From contig CM038046.1 of NCBI GenBank assembly GCA_021397845.1, positions 60,778,021-60,842,020 of the forward strand: DNA of 64,000 bases, given 5' to 3'. A program made the position numbers and the translations under genes. Shown here one piece after another: positions 21,811 to 33,243 of the stretch; position 1 is the first letter of the stretch, and every line of letters starts with the position of its first letter. Under the pieces are notes generated by a model that saw nothing but the letters and a program-made list of their open reading frames with translations, made no database searches and was not told the DNA's origin. Source of the stretch: Areca catechu. Taxonomy: Eukaryota; Streptophyta; Magnoliopsida; Arecales; Arecaceae.

Positions 21811-23408
21811 TGTTACAGCCGTGACAGTGACGTGGCCAGGCTCAGATACCGCCAAATGCGATCGAGCCACGTGGAAGTTTCCCAGGCCGAATCGGCGCCA
21901 CGTCTTCAAGGCCAGGATCGGCAAGACTACACCGCCCGACGACTATCTAAGGCAAACCGCCCTTGCCGAGGTCGAGCTCGGCTCGGAGTTCCTCTACCAC
22001 CCCGCTGGCGTCTGGACCCGGGAGGGGTCCGCCTAAGCCGAGGTCGGCCGATCCTTCGCCCTTCGCCAGGTGGCCACCCGGAGACGGGTCCACCTCGGCC
22101 GAAGCCAGGCGACCTCCTGCCACCTCGCCAGGTGTCCACCCAGGAGGGGTCCACCTAAGCCGAGGTCGACCGGTCCTTCGTCCTTCACCAGGTGGCCACC
22201 CGGAGACGGGTCGACCTCGACCGAAGCCAGGCGACCTCCTGCCACCTCGCCAGGTGTCCACCCAGGAGGGGTCCACCTAAGCCGAGGTCGGCCGGTACTT
22301 CGCCCTTCGCCAGGTGGCCACCCGGAGACGGGTCCACCTCGGTCGAAGCCAGGCGACCTCCTGCCACCTCGCCAGGTGGCCACCCAGGAGGGGTCCACCT
22401 AGGCCGAGGTTGGCCGGTCCTTCGCCCTTCGCCAGGTGGCAACCCGGAGACGGGCCCACCTCGGCCGAAGCCAGGCGACCTCCTGCCACCTCGCCAGGTG
22501 TCCACCCGGGAGGGGTCCACCTAGGCCGAGGTCGGCTGGTCCTTCGCTCCTCACCAGTTGGCCCCCGGAGACGGGTCCAACTCAGCCGAGGTCAGACCGC
22601 TCATACGGAGAGGGTCCCAGGGAGAGAAACGAGCCCCGAGGCCATCCCTCGGACCGTACGAACCCCAGACGGTGCTCCGTACGGAGGGCGGCGGCACGCG
22701 AAACATCACTTGCATCGGCCCGACAGGTCCCACAGCCGAGAGACGCGACCCTGACGGGATAGGCCCCATAGATGGATGGCGCCCACGCTTGGGGAAGAGA
22801 GCGCTCTCGCTGGGCCCGAGGCCTGACCGGCCGCCTTGCCAGCGCCGTCCTCCCCTTTTTCTCTTCTGTCTTTGCCTTTTCCCTGCTGGGCCCGGCGGAC
22901 GAGGTCGGAAAGCCGCCTGGCCCCCTTAACCGAAAAGGGAAAAGAGAAAATGACGGGGAGGGGAAGTCTCCAAGGAGGAAGGAACAAGCGCACGACGAAA
23001 GGAAATAAAGAAGGAGGAACCTAGGGACGACAAGGTAAGCCAACTAGCCTGGGGACAAGGAGGAAGCACCGGCAAAAGGCCTCGCTCCGAGAGAGAAACC
23101 AGAGATCCCGAGAGGGGAACACTGGGTGTGAGCTCGGTAAGGAGGCCCAGCCGAGATTCTGGTTCCCAGAGCATTTTCTTCACCAGTTAACTCTCTAAGT
23201 CTGGAACCCTTTCGAGGGTCCGGCTGGAGAGTCTGTTCCTTCTTGTCGTCTACTGACTTGACCGTCGGAGCTCCCTCGCCGGGATCCCCGGCCAGGGTCT
23301 TCTAACCCCCTTTTTGCAGGTTCTCCGCGGGAAGGGAGGCTCCCTCGCCAGGCGGTCACGGGGGATCGACGGATCCGTGGCACGGGCGCGGCGGCGAGAG
23401 CGGCAACA
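21811..23408 (+). repeat. 3' LTR of Tat-2
   Basis: 1598 bp, TGTTACAGCC to CGGCAACA, nearly the same as 10393-11989, followed by the target duplication GCTCG. The internal 122-bp array is at 22022-22585. Confidence 0.95.
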
Positions 23409-23413
23409 GCTCG

Positions 23414-23787
23414 GAACCCAGTTCCAGTGCAAAGGCATGGAACCCAGTTTCGACAACCAAAGACCCAGCACCAAAGACCTATAAAACACAAGCCAGAAGC
23501 CCCAGGGGTTCCTTCTCGAAGCCCGGAGGGTCCTAAGTCTAGTTTCAAACTGAGAGTCAAAGTTAAACTGCAAATTGAAGATGTAGACTCTGGGCTCCCA
23601 CAGGGGATAGTGGCAAACAACAATGGAAAGATCGAGTGCACCACCGACAGGCAATAGAACAAAGCATCAAGGCAAAAGTAATGAAGAATGAAGGAAAGGA
23701 AGTTTTCATTTCTAATATGAAGGTTTTTTACAAGTAAAAGGGTCCCGACAGACCGGGTGGCCCAGAAGAACAAAATAGAAACCCTAC
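23414..23787 (+). mobile_element. Tat-1 spacer between the Tat-2 and X2 insertions
   Basis: It resumes with the 50-bp repeat motif GGAACCCAGTT (twice), then continues to AGGGTCCCGACAGACCGGG. This matches the AGTCCCGACAGGCCGGGAC region of Tat-2 at about 18950, so it is the spacer before the antisense gene. No coding is seen. Confidence 0.75.
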
Positions 23788-25464
23788 TGATGCAGAACAA
23801 ATAAAGGGATGCGATGCGGAAGTAAATTAAGATTAACTAATTTTTTTGTTATTTTTATATGTTTGTGGAAGTTGGCTTCAAATAAAAGAAAAGTTAACCT
23901 AACATTGAAAGATACTAATATGATGATTGAAAGCACAATTTTAAGGAAACTAAATTATCAGAGTAGTTCAGAAGCAACGGATCGCTGGGGGTTGAGAAAC
24001 TCCCAGACCTAGGGTTTCGCTCCAAACTTTCAGCAGAACAGAAATAAAGAGAAGAGATGGTTTACCTAGCCAGACAATGATCTTCACAGATTTTGATGGA
24101 AGAACTCTCCCGAGCAGATTGTTGGATCCTCGGATTCAGATATCTTCGCAATGGATCCTCCAATACTGGTCCTTTGGCAGGTTGGCTTCTCCTGAACTCA
24201 AGATCTGGAAGAGAAGAAAAATAATTGATGGAATCAGAGAGTCAAGGGAAAAATTTACCAGGTTGATGAACTTGAAGATTGAAATTGCTGAAAACTGGAT
24301 TCTCCTGGAAGCTGATGTGATTTTCCTTGGAACTTGCTCTGGAACTGAAGTAGCCGGACTGGATCTGGATGAAGGTGGACGGCCTGGACTTGTAGAGAGA
24401 GAGAGGCCGTGGGAGATGAGAGGAGCTAGGGTTTGATGGATTGGAAATAATGAAGGGTGGCTAGGGTTTTGGATTTTTAAGTGGCTAACCTAGGGTTTTG
24501 GATAAAGATGGAGATCTCTCACCTCCTCAAGGCTCCAATGGAACCCGGATTACCCCCTCACGGAGCTCAACACTTAGAATAGTGCGGAAGAAGAGAAACC
24601 TAGGTTGCTCAACACAAGAGAATAGCAAAAATAATTTTTCTTCATTGATTTTTTTTCAAAGTTACAAAGAGAGGTCTATTATATAGACCTAAAATTTTCT
24701 CCAAGCTTGTACAAATTCCCATGTGGGACTAAACTCCTCCAACCTCTAGATTAGGTAGAAAATCTCCTCTCTTGGCCGACCAAGAGTTCAAAAAAAATTG
24801 GGACGGCCATAAAGGAATTTTTTTGGAATTTTTATGGCGCCTTCTTTGGAGTTGGATTTGGATTTGGAGTCCTCTTCTTCTTATGGCATTTCTTCTTTTC
24901 TTCCACTCTAAGTTAAGCTCTTTGATTTTGATTTGAACTTCAATTAGGAGTAGGTTGGATGTCCTTCTTTGATTTTTTCTCCAAGAGAAGTCCCTTTCCT
25001 TCTTTGCTTAGACAAAATTGGCAGGTATGGGCGCCTCCTTTAAATTAGCTTCCAATTTGATTTTTTTCTTCTTTGGGTGTGGGGACCATGACACTGGGAT
25101 GCCTCTGTGGCGCCTCCTGGACCCTGGCGTGTGCTCGGAGTGTGGCTGGGCGTGTGGCTTGGAGTGTGGCCTCCACTTGCTTGGACCTTGATTTGATTGG
25201 AAGACAAATGTGGCACCATTTTGGTCCTTGATTTGATTGGAAGACAATTGCGGCACCATATTGGATAAAATTGAAACCACATCGGGACTTGCACCGAGTC
25301 AACATGACTCAACAAAATTTAAATGGTGACTCAAGAAATAAATAAAAATAAATAAACTGGTTGACCAGGTCAACCTTTATTACAAACCCTAATTTCTCGG
25401 GCAAGGTTAATCAGAGATCCAGATGGAGCTCTGAAGTCTTCTTCTGAGTCTGGTGCCCGCACCA
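23788..25464 (-). mobile_element. Solo LTR X2 (1677 bp, TSD CCTAC)
   Basis: On the + strand it runs from TGATGCAGAAC to GCCCGCACCA. It is flanked by CCTAC at 23783-23787 and again at 25465-25469. Tat-1 sequence on both sides aligns with contiguous Tat-2 sequence. No internal region, primer site or gag-pol is present, so it is a solo LTR left by recombination between two LTRs. It is the inverted relative of X1 at 1-771. A short duplication containing TTGATTTGATTGGAAGACAA occurs at about 25189-25250. Confidence 0.88.
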
Positions 25465-25508
25465 CCTACACTAGAGTACAAAACTGGTGATTTGGGGTCA
25501 CTCCTTCA

Positions 25509-27679
25509 CTACGATTCCTTCCCAGGCTGAGAAGCCTCTGCATTACCGGTTGCCTCCCCAAAAGGTTGCCCGGCAGCCTCGTCAGGCTGCTCCTTGGGGC
25601 CGCCCAGGTCGACCCCAGTCAGATCGAGCTCGGGAAAAAGGGAAGCCACCTTCTTCTGGCAGACTCCGAAGCCCTTCAGGAAGGAGTCCACGATAGCCTC
25701 ATGCATCTCCTTCTGGAACTCCTCAGAGGCCCAAAACTTGGGCACGGCCTCCTGGGTTTCCTTCTACGAGGCCTCTAGTAGCCCATTGACATAGGAAGTC
25801 TTCTTGTTGGCTGCCGCCAGCTCCGCCAAGACCTCTTCAAGCCGGCGCTCTAGTGACCAGGATTGCCCCTAGAGGCGGGAGATCTTGACCACATCATTCT
25901 CAGCTTGGCACTGGCTCGAGATCCTCTCCTCGGATTGAGAAGCCTCGAGGTCCCTGATGTGCCCCTCGGCATGGGCCAAGTCCTCCCGGAGAGCATGGTT
26001 GCTCCCCCTCAGCTCATGGCCCTTATCCATGAGGTCCTTCACATCGGTCGCAAGCTTGCCTGGCTGCAAGCTCCTTCTCAGCCTCCTTCATCGTCGAAGT
26101 GGAGAGAAAGTTCCAGAGCAGGAGCACGTCGATCCCGATCTGCATCAAAGAAAGAGTTAGGACTTTCGAAGAATCCAGCTAGACATTAAAAAGGAGAGCT
26201 AGGTGCTTACTATGAAGAGCAAGGGGAGGATCCCGAGTAGTGCGTCCGTGTAGTCCCTGCCGCCCCTCAGTCGACGGTCCCGGGGCTGGGCCACGTACTC
26301 CATCATCCTCTCCACAAGACCCTGGTCATGGATGACGGAGGCGCTCCCACTAAGCACTGGTGGTATGGGGCGAGGCTCGGAGGAGGGCTGAGCCAGAGTC
26401 CCTCCAGCGGGTGGAGCAGTAGTCTATGGCACTGCCACCATCGGTGCGGCCACCACTGAAATGATAGGCGCTACGACCACCGAAGAAGGTGCCGGTCGCA
26501 CCTCCTCCCTACTCCCACCGAGGTCAACGACCTCTGCGATGGGGGCCTACTGCTGAGATGGCCCAGGAGCCGTATCCGCTGCCCTGGGCTCCAAGGCTGG
26601 AGTGGGCCTGGGCCCCTGGTCCTCTTCCATGCGGGCCCTTTTTGGAGGAGTCTCCTGGGCCGCGCCCAAAGCACCTCTCTTACGGGCCCCCTCCATCAGG
26701 CTTTCAACAGAGAACTTCATCCCTGAAAATGAAAAAGGTCAGATACAAAAAAAAAAGGAAAAGAAAGAAAAAGGAGGAAAAAGAAAAGAAGAAGAAAGGA
26801 GGCCCGGAGCTTCACCCATCGCTCGGATCAGGTTGACCCCTACATCGAACGAGTTCTACTCTGAGAGCAGAACCTCAAGGAAAGAGACCACATCGCCTAT
26901 CAGCTGAGAGTAGACATCCTGGTCAACCGGCTCGACCTGCGATTTTTGGTTTGGAGACTGGTCCGATTCACTCCAGATCCAATCAACGTCCCCAACTGAA
27001 ACAAAGAAGAACCGGTTCTTCCATCCCATGATTGATATGGGGAGGTCGAACCGGAGACACCTAGGCCGGGGAGAGAGGTACCACTAGCCATCATCGATAG
27101 AACAATGCTTCAGGGTGAAGAGAGCCATGAACAGCAAGAAACGGGCGATAAATCCATGGAAGTGGCAGAAAATGATGAAGGCAAAGATGACCCTGATGGC
27201 ATTAGGAGCCAACTGGGTCGGGACAAGTCGAAAGTTACTGAGGGGTGAAAGAAAGAATGGGTGAAGAGGAAACTGAAGACCCCCGGTGAGGAAGTCCTTT
27301 AGAACATGACTCTGCTAGGGCCGCTTGAGGTCACTCGCTCCCTTGACCCTGGGAGCGAAAGCTGGATGGAGTCCGGGACCCCATACATATCCCGGATCCA
27401 GGAAATGTCATCTCCGGTCATCGTCGAAGCAAAGCTGGAGGGACCAAAAGGAGTCTCTACCACCGGAGGGGGGAGGGCAGAGATGGGAACATCAGGAATG
27501 ACAGGAGGAGCCCTATGAGACCTAGGGACTTCGATGGTTATACCGTCTGGCTGCAACAGCTGCCGGACGTCGAGGGGAATGTCATCCTCCGAAGAGGAGG
27601 ACGATGGAGTCCTAGGCTGGGATGGACTGGCCTCATCCAGGTTAAAAGAGAAATGGTGACAATGACCCGAAGGAGCCAT
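25509..27679 (-). pseudogene. Tat-1 antisense three-exon gene (degenerate)
   Basis: Exon A starts MAPSGHCHHFSFNLDEASP at 27679 and ends at 26816. It has a frameshift near 27300, then FPLHPFFLSPLSNFRLVP and QLAPNAIRVIFAF of the PF04195-like region. Intron 1 is 26815-26723 (GTGAAG...TTCAG, phase 1). Exon B is 26722-26211, starting GMKFSVESLMEGARKRGA. Intron 2 is 26210-26141 (GTAAGC...TGCAG, phase 0). Exon C starts IGIDVLLLWNFL at 26140, with a frameshift and stops, and ends at about 25509. Several stops (for example near 27090 and 26855) show decay. Structure and intron phases match the Tat-2 and Tat-3 copies. Confidence 0.8.
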
Positions 27680-28176
27680 CGAGAAGAAGGAGGCAAAGAA
27701 AGGCCTGGTTCGGGAGGACTAGAGTTCAAGAGGAAGCAGGAATGGAAATGGGGTCAACAGGGCACTCACCAGGATGTTTTAGTGGAAGAATGGTAACCCA
27801 AGAGGTGAAGAAGGATCGCTACAGCCGCCAGCGAGGTGTGAGAAAGCCAAGAGACCTCGTTTCTGGAAAGTCTCATCTCTTTTCAAAATTGATCGACAGC
27901 GGTCATATTGCCCCTTTTCGCCCGAGCCACCGGATGAGCGCCATGTGTGGAGATGCCCAACGATGATGGTTCGGTTCAATAGAAACCACCTCGGGTCTGG
28001 CATGATGTAATTACGGCCTGTTGAACATGCAGACGTGGTACCCGCATATTAAACCTCAGGCACGAAAAGTGGAGCGGTAGCAATCGAAGCAATTATTGTG
28101 CAAGGTTTATGTCCTTCCACATCATCTCTGCATTAACTTCCCACGTCCTAGCCACGACACCTCGATGGGACTTGAG

Positions 28177-28189
28177 AGTGGGGGGCAAT
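28177..28189 (+). other. Polypurine tract of Tat-1
   Basis: AGTGGGGGGCAAT lies just before the TGATATAGCAAG start of the 3' LTR and parallels the Tat-2 tract. Confidence 0.75.
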
Positions 28190-28271
28190 TGATATAGCAA
28201 GATCGTTGATGTGGAGCATGCGTCAGTTGGTAGATCCGCGGGGTTGTCGTTAAAACACCGTGGCTATCAGT

Positions 28272-29956
28272 TTAAAATCCGACTTCTTAAAATATTTAAA
28301 AATGCGTAACAAGAGGAGTCGGGCCGAATCCACAGAGAAGGCGGTGTTTAGGATTTGAAATATTTTTGATCTTGTAAAAAAAAAAATATTTGAAGTCGAA
28401 AAGTATAAAAAAATTAAAATTCTAGGAAAAGTAAACTTGGCACTAGGATCTATTATTTAGATCCTAGCATCTACGTGCAGACAAGACGAAAGACAGGAGT
28501 AAAAAAAAATATTGCATTGATTGAAATTTAATGTCTAGATACAATACAAAAAAAAATTAAATTAACAAAATAAGTAACAAAGATAAGAACATATCGGCGC
28601 AGCCTCGTCAGGAAGATAGCTCCTTCCTTCGTACTTCGTGGAGCGAACTGGGCTTCCTCTGCGTCTTCTTCTTCGGATCCTGATCTCAGAGAGAGAAGGC
28701 TGGAAGATGGTGTAGGGACACGCTCTCCTTTGAGAAACCTTCCTCCCAAAAGTCAACCCGTAACCCAAGCAATGCCCTTTACCCTGTACCTTGTCTTTTC
28801 TCCGGGATCCTCTGCCATGTGCAATGGGGTTCATTTTATAATTAACCGGAGAGGAGAGCTCATTGCACACTAGCGATGTGGGACAAAAGGAGTACCGTGA
28901 CCATCGTTGCTGCTCCGTGCATCACGCCGCGACGAATTGCAACGCAACGCCCGTGGAATCACCGTGGACTGCTCGTGAGAAGCGCAGCAACGCCCAGTTC
29001 CCGTGAAGAACACCCAGCTCGTGAACGCCCGTGGATTGCTCGTGGACTGCGCGCAACGCCCGTGGACTGCTCGCCCGCGCCCGTGGAGAAGCTCGACCGT
29101 GCCTGTGGAACCACCGTGGACTGCGTGGCGACTGTGTGGCGACGCCCTGTAGCCCGTGAAGATTGCAACGTGAGGAATGCCCGCAACGTGGAGAAGCTCG
29201 GCAACACCGCCACCTTGCAGCGCCCATGGCCGTGGAGGAGGTGGACGCCGTGGAGGGCGTGGCCGTGCGTTGAGCAGGTGGCTGCCGTGGAGGGCGTGGC
29301 CGTGCGTGGAGCAGGTGGCCGCCGTGGAGGAGGTGGGTGGCCTCCTCTCATTTGCCGTCGAAAAACACCGCCACCGACCGTCAAAGTATCGCCGGAGCTT
29401 CTCCTCCGGCCAGGGACACCGCCGGTGTGCTTCCCGGCGAATTTCGGCGCCTCTGGAGGGCCGTGGTCCACGGCCTATTCCGTGGACCGGCAGCCATGGC
29501 AGCCATGGCTGCCGGTGAACCAAATGCAAAATAAAAAAAAAAAAACAAGGACGGGCTGCTCCAAAAACCGTGCAGCATCAAAATGTGTGCAAAAATCTTA
29601 GAAAATTCATAACTTCTTCATTTCAAACCTGATTTAAGTACCGTTTGCGTCGTTGGATTCCATAAATCAAGCTCTACCTATTGGTGGGTTTCAATCTTAT
29701 TAATTTTACCAATTCTATGATCATTAATTATAATTATTAAATGTTTTATTAATCATTTAAATGGGTGTGTGGTGCTTTGACTTGAAATCTATTTGTCATG
29801 AACGTACTCTAATTTCACACTTTTCAAATATATTTTTAAAATAATTAGTTTTGCAAGAAAGTCCAAATTAATTATGAAATTAGGTTATTAAAAGAATGTT
29901 AGCACCAATAATTAACTAAAATACTTAAAATAATCTTGTAAATCCAAGATTTATCA
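28272..29956 (-). mobile_element. Solo LTR Y2 (about 1.69 kb, TSD TCAGT)
   Basis: Read on the minus strand it starts TGATAAATCTTGG, like TGATAAGG of Y1. It is flanked by TCAGT at 28267-28271 and 29957-29961. AGGAGTCGGGCCGAATCCAC at 28315-28334 is the reverse complement type of the GGGTTCGACCTGGACTC block of Y1. The minus-strand 3' end reads TTTTAA rather than CA, so that terminus has changed or my boundary is off by a few bases. The CG-rich core (28870-29520) holds many CCGTGGA words and a short imperfect tandem repeat at about 29238-29335. Open frames across the core are compositional. Confidence 0.7.
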
Positions 29957-30064
29957 TCAGTGCCAGCTGGCGGCCAAGCAAAGCCGGACGGTTTTCTTTT
30001 CAAAAGCTCTCCTGCCAGGTGGCTCGACCGCTAGTCGAGCCAACTCGGTCCAAGCTCGGCACCT

Positions 30065-30512
30065 CTGCCCCGTCGCTAGGTATTGACCCAGGCGGGGTCC
30101 ACCTCGGTCGAAGTGGGCCTGCCTCTACTCCTTCGTCAGGTGGCACCACCTGATGGGTCCACCTCGTCGAAGTCGAGCCTAGCACCCCTGCTCCTTCGCC
30201 AGGTGATGCCCCTTGATGGGTCCACGTTAGCCAAAGTCGAGCATGCCTCTGCCCCTTCGCCAGGTGTCTACCTAGGTGGGGTCCAACTCGATTGAAGTGG
30301 GCCTACCTCTGCTCCTTCACCAGGTGGCGCCCCCTAATGGGTCCACTTCGCCGAATTCGAGCCTGGCATCCCTGCTCCTTCACCAGGTGGCACCCCTTGA
30401 TGGGTCCACCCTTGCTGAAGTCGAGCTTGCCTCTGCCCCTTCACCAAGTGTCGACCCAAGCAGGGTCCACCTCAGTTGAAGTGGGCCTGCCTCTGCTCCT
30501 TCACCAGGTGGT
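30065..30512 (+). repeat. About 60-bp tandem repeats in the Tat-1 LTR
   Basis: About seven units, each with a CAGGTG box, then TGGGTCCAC or GGGGTCCAC, then a TCGAAGTNGNGC box and a CTCCTTC end. They are diverged relatives of the half-units in the Tat-2 LTR array. Confidence 0.85.
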
Positions 30513-30518
30513 GCCAAA

Positions 30519-31626
30519 CCTCGTCTTCCAAACCCATAAGATAGATTTGTGCAGTCTTTATTGTCTCTTCATCCTCTTCAATAGATGTAGAATCATCGCT
30601 GTCACTCCATACTGCAAGCATTCCCTTTTTCTTCCTTTTGGTGATCATCTTTTTCTTTACTTCAAGACAATCAGGATGAATGTGTCCCAGCTTCTTGCAT
30701 CCATAACAGATTGGTACTTGATCTTTATCTTTATTCTTCTCTTTTTCTTTATCTCTTTCTCTTTCTTTCCCAAAATCTCCTTTTCTAAATTGCTTTCTCC
30801 ATCTGTTTATTTTTCTTTTGCCCACAAACCTTTTGAATCTTTTCATTACCGGGGCTATTTTAGCATTCTCTGGATCATCATCATCTGATGAGTCAGAGTC
30901 TACATTTTTATCTTCTTCTGTAGCTTTAAATGCTATGGCTTTCTTTCTTTTGGTATCTTCGTCAGTCCTTTGTTGCATAGCTAATTCATGTATGATCAGT
31001 GATCCAAGCAGTTCATCCAGTGGCAGAGTGTTTAGGTCCTTCGCCTTTTGAATAGCTATCACCTTAGCTTCCCATTTATTTGGCAAGGATCTTAAAACCT
31101 TTTGGACAAGATCAGCATTAGTATAAGTTCTACCAAGACTTTTGAGACCATTTATAATATCAGTAAAATGAGTATACATAGCAGATATAGTCTCACTATG
31201 ATCCATTTTAAATAACTCATAGTTATGCACAAAAAGATTGATTTTTGATATTTTAACTTGTGATGTGCCTTCATGTGTAATTTCTAGCTTGTCCCAAATT
31301 TTTTTAGTAGAATTACAAGTTGAAATTCTATTAAACTCATTTGGATCCAAAGCACAATACAATAAATTCATCGCTTTGGCATTCAGCTCAGCTAATTTCA
31401 TATCATTATCGTCCCAATCCTCTTCTAGTTTGGGAACCTCTACATTATTAACTCTAACAGTGGGTATGTGAGGTCCTTTCAAGATAATTTTCCATAAATA
31501 AAAATCTATGGCTTGAATATATATTCTCATTCTTGCCTTCCAATATATATAATTGGTTCTAGTGAAAAGTGGAGGTCGATTTGTGGATTGACCTTCGGCT
31601 AATGAAGTGCTCATGGAATATGCCAT
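30519..31626 (-). pseudogene. Sirevirus S0 gag (3'-truncated)
   Basis: Starts MAYSMSTSLAEGQS at 31626 and stays open for about 370 codons. It contains the copia gag domain (KIWDKLEITHEGTSQVK, ALDPNEFNRISTC), a Lys/Glu-rich segment and the zinc knuckle CYGCKKLGHIHPDC. This knuckle is intact here, whereas S2 has a stop inside it. The frame then fuses into Tat-1 LTR sequence at about 30519 (after GLEDEV) and ends after 19 foreign residues. Gag forms the virus-like particle. The coiled-coil C-terminal part present in S2 is missing. Confidence 0.9.
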
Positions 31627-31659
31627 ATGTCTTTACTCAAAGTAATTTTTAGAGACTCC

Positions 31660-31671
31660 GCTCTGATACCA
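31660..31671 (-). other. Primer-binding site of Sirevirus S0
   Basis: The minus strand reads TGGTATCAGAGC, two bases after the LTR end GGCAACA. It is complementary to the initiator-Met tRNA 3' end, the usual primer for copia elements. Confidence 0.92.
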
Positions 31672-31673
31672 CT

Positions 31674-33243
31674 TGTTGCCCAGGTGGCTTCCCAAGAGCG
31701 GGGTGAATTGGGATTAAAAGTTTTTCATAATTATGTGCACTTTGAAATTCTTTTAGTGTTGTGGTGCAATATGCAATGCGGAAGTAATTAAGTAAATGCA
31801 ATAAAGCAATAAAAACACAAGCACAAACACAAAAGATTTAGAGTGGTTTGGAGCAACTGGCTCCTACGTCCACTACCCAAGCACCACTTGGGATTTCCAC
31901 TATATCCCCAATCGGAATACAGTCGGATTATTTTACCAGGCTCACAATCCAAACCTATACACTTTGGTTTTACCGGGATCACCAAAGAAACCCAAACTCT
32001 CTTTGGTTTTGAACGGGATCACCAAAGAAAACCCTAACACTTGGTTTTATACTGGGATCACCAAGAACCCAACTTAGGTTTTCACAAGGCTTACCTAAAA
32101 ACCTTCAACCCTCTCTTAAGACACAGCCCCTTGCTGTTCTTAGAGAGAAAACAAGGATAAAGAGAAGATAAACAAGCAACTACAACAAACCGAGTTTGTT
32201 TAAGTGTTGCCAATGTAGATCAAGATGAAGCCTAGCTTTGAATGCTCTTTAATGCTCTTCAAGCTGCTTCTTTACTTCTTCAATAAGTGGATTCAATGAT
32301 GGAGTAGAGTTGATGTAGCTTTGAATCCTAACTTGAAAGCTCTTGAAGTAAGGTAGGTGAAAGACTTGAAAGCTCTTCAATATTTCAAGATAAATGATTA
32401 ATAATGCTCTAATGATTGTTTAATCTCTCAAAAACAATCCCTTTTATAATTTTCCATGAGATATAGCTGTTGTAGGGCCTAGGGATTCGTGAAAGAGCTG
32501 TTGGAGACGAAATGGGATTCAAAAATCACTTTCAGCAACTAACCGTTGGAGTGCAGAAAATGGCTACTCGAGTCGGCTCAAGGTCCACAAGTCGGCTCGA
32601 AGTCTCAGACAGTCCAAAATAAATTTCTGTAGGAGTCGGCTCTTCAGACTGGATTTGGCTCTTGCCTTCAGTAAACTCAAAATGACAAATATCCAGAGTC
32701 GGCTCTTCAAACTGGAGTCGGCTCGAGTTCTCAGTCCATCAAAAATCAAAACTTTGGATGAGTCGGCTCTTGGGGCTCGAGTCGGCTCGAGATCTCAGGC
32801 TTCAGAAAATTGTAATCTTCTATGAGTCGGCTCTTAGGATAGGAGTCGGCTCTTGATACTAAAACTCTAAAATTTTTTCCGTGCCATGCCACAAAGAGTC
32901 GGCTCTTGATCTATGAGTCAGCTTATGCAAAGTCTTCAATAATACTTCAAGCTTCTCCAAAACTCTTTAACACTTGAATGAAATAGAAGCTAATCTACAT
33001 ACTCTTAATTTTACAATTTTCAGCCCATTTTACAATATTACAAATTTGACATGATTGGGGCTTTTACAAGTTTAAGTTTATAAGAGTACATACATAATTG
33101 AATTACCTTTCAATCAATTTGAAAATCATTTTAAACTATGATAACAAATTTTCTGCAAAAACTTCTCAAGTAATTTGAAATAATTAGTATCAAATACATG
33201 CTCCAATATTTTGTGATCATCAAAATAATTCCAGGGGTCAACA
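31674..33243 (-). repeat. Sirevirus LTR shared by S0 and S1
   Basis: Minus-strand LTR TGTTGACCCCTGG to CTGGGCAACA, 1570 bp. A primer-binding site follows its end (S0 side) and a polypurine tract precedes its start (S1 side), so it is the 5' LTR of S0 and the 3' LTR of S1. A minus-strand TATAAAAG lies at 32441-32448. About a dozen near-palindromic GAGTCGGCTC words lie at 32570-32930. Confidence 0.9.

Larger units (their letters stand above)
10393..23408 (+). mobile_element. Tat-2: near-complete Ty3/gypsy Tat element
   Basis: 13.0 kb, with two LTRs of 1597 and 1598 bp and a perfect 5-bp target duplication GCTCG (10388-10392 and 23409-23413). Order: 5' LTR, primer site, gag, protease, RT, RNase H, integrase, 119-bp repeats, antisense gene, polypurine tract, 3' LTR. 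It sits in the 50-bp repeats of Tat-1, which resume directly after 23413. The two LTRs differ by scattered substitutions, clustered near their 5' ends, so it is moderately young. Gag, protease and pol carry frameshifts and a stop, so it is not autonomous. The gaps 17505-17572, 18721-19048 and 21320-21794 show no gene. Confidence 0.95.
3874..30518 (+). mobile_element. Tat-1: old Ty3/gypsy Tat element, host of nested insertions
   Basis: What remains, in order: pol 3874-7377; 50-bp tandem repeats 7523-7790, resuming at 10284-10392 and 23414; a spacer to 23787; an antisense gene 27679-25509; a polypurine tract near 28177; and a 3' LTR from 28190. Insertions inside it are TRIM-A, Tat-2, solo LTR X2 and solo LTR Y2. 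The 5' LTR, gag and most of protease are missing. Pol has about a dozen in-frame stops, so it is dead and old. The short gap 7378-7522 after pol and the non-coding stretch 27680-28176 show no gene. The element ends abruptly at about 30518 against Sirevirus gag. Confidence 0.85.
28190..30518 (+). repeat. 3' LTR of Tat-1, split by Y2 and truncated
   Basis: The first 82 bp (28190-28271) start TGATATAGCAAGATCG. After the Y2 insertion the LTR resumes at 29962 with GCCAGCTGGCGGCC and continues into the roughly 60-bp repeats. It ends without a CA terminus where Sirevirus gag begins at about 30519. Confidence 0.75.

Noticed and set aside
28870..29601. 219-aa minus and 241-aa plus frames
   Set aside because: CG-rich core of the Y2 solo LTR. 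Both strands are open from composition, and the peptides match nothing I know.
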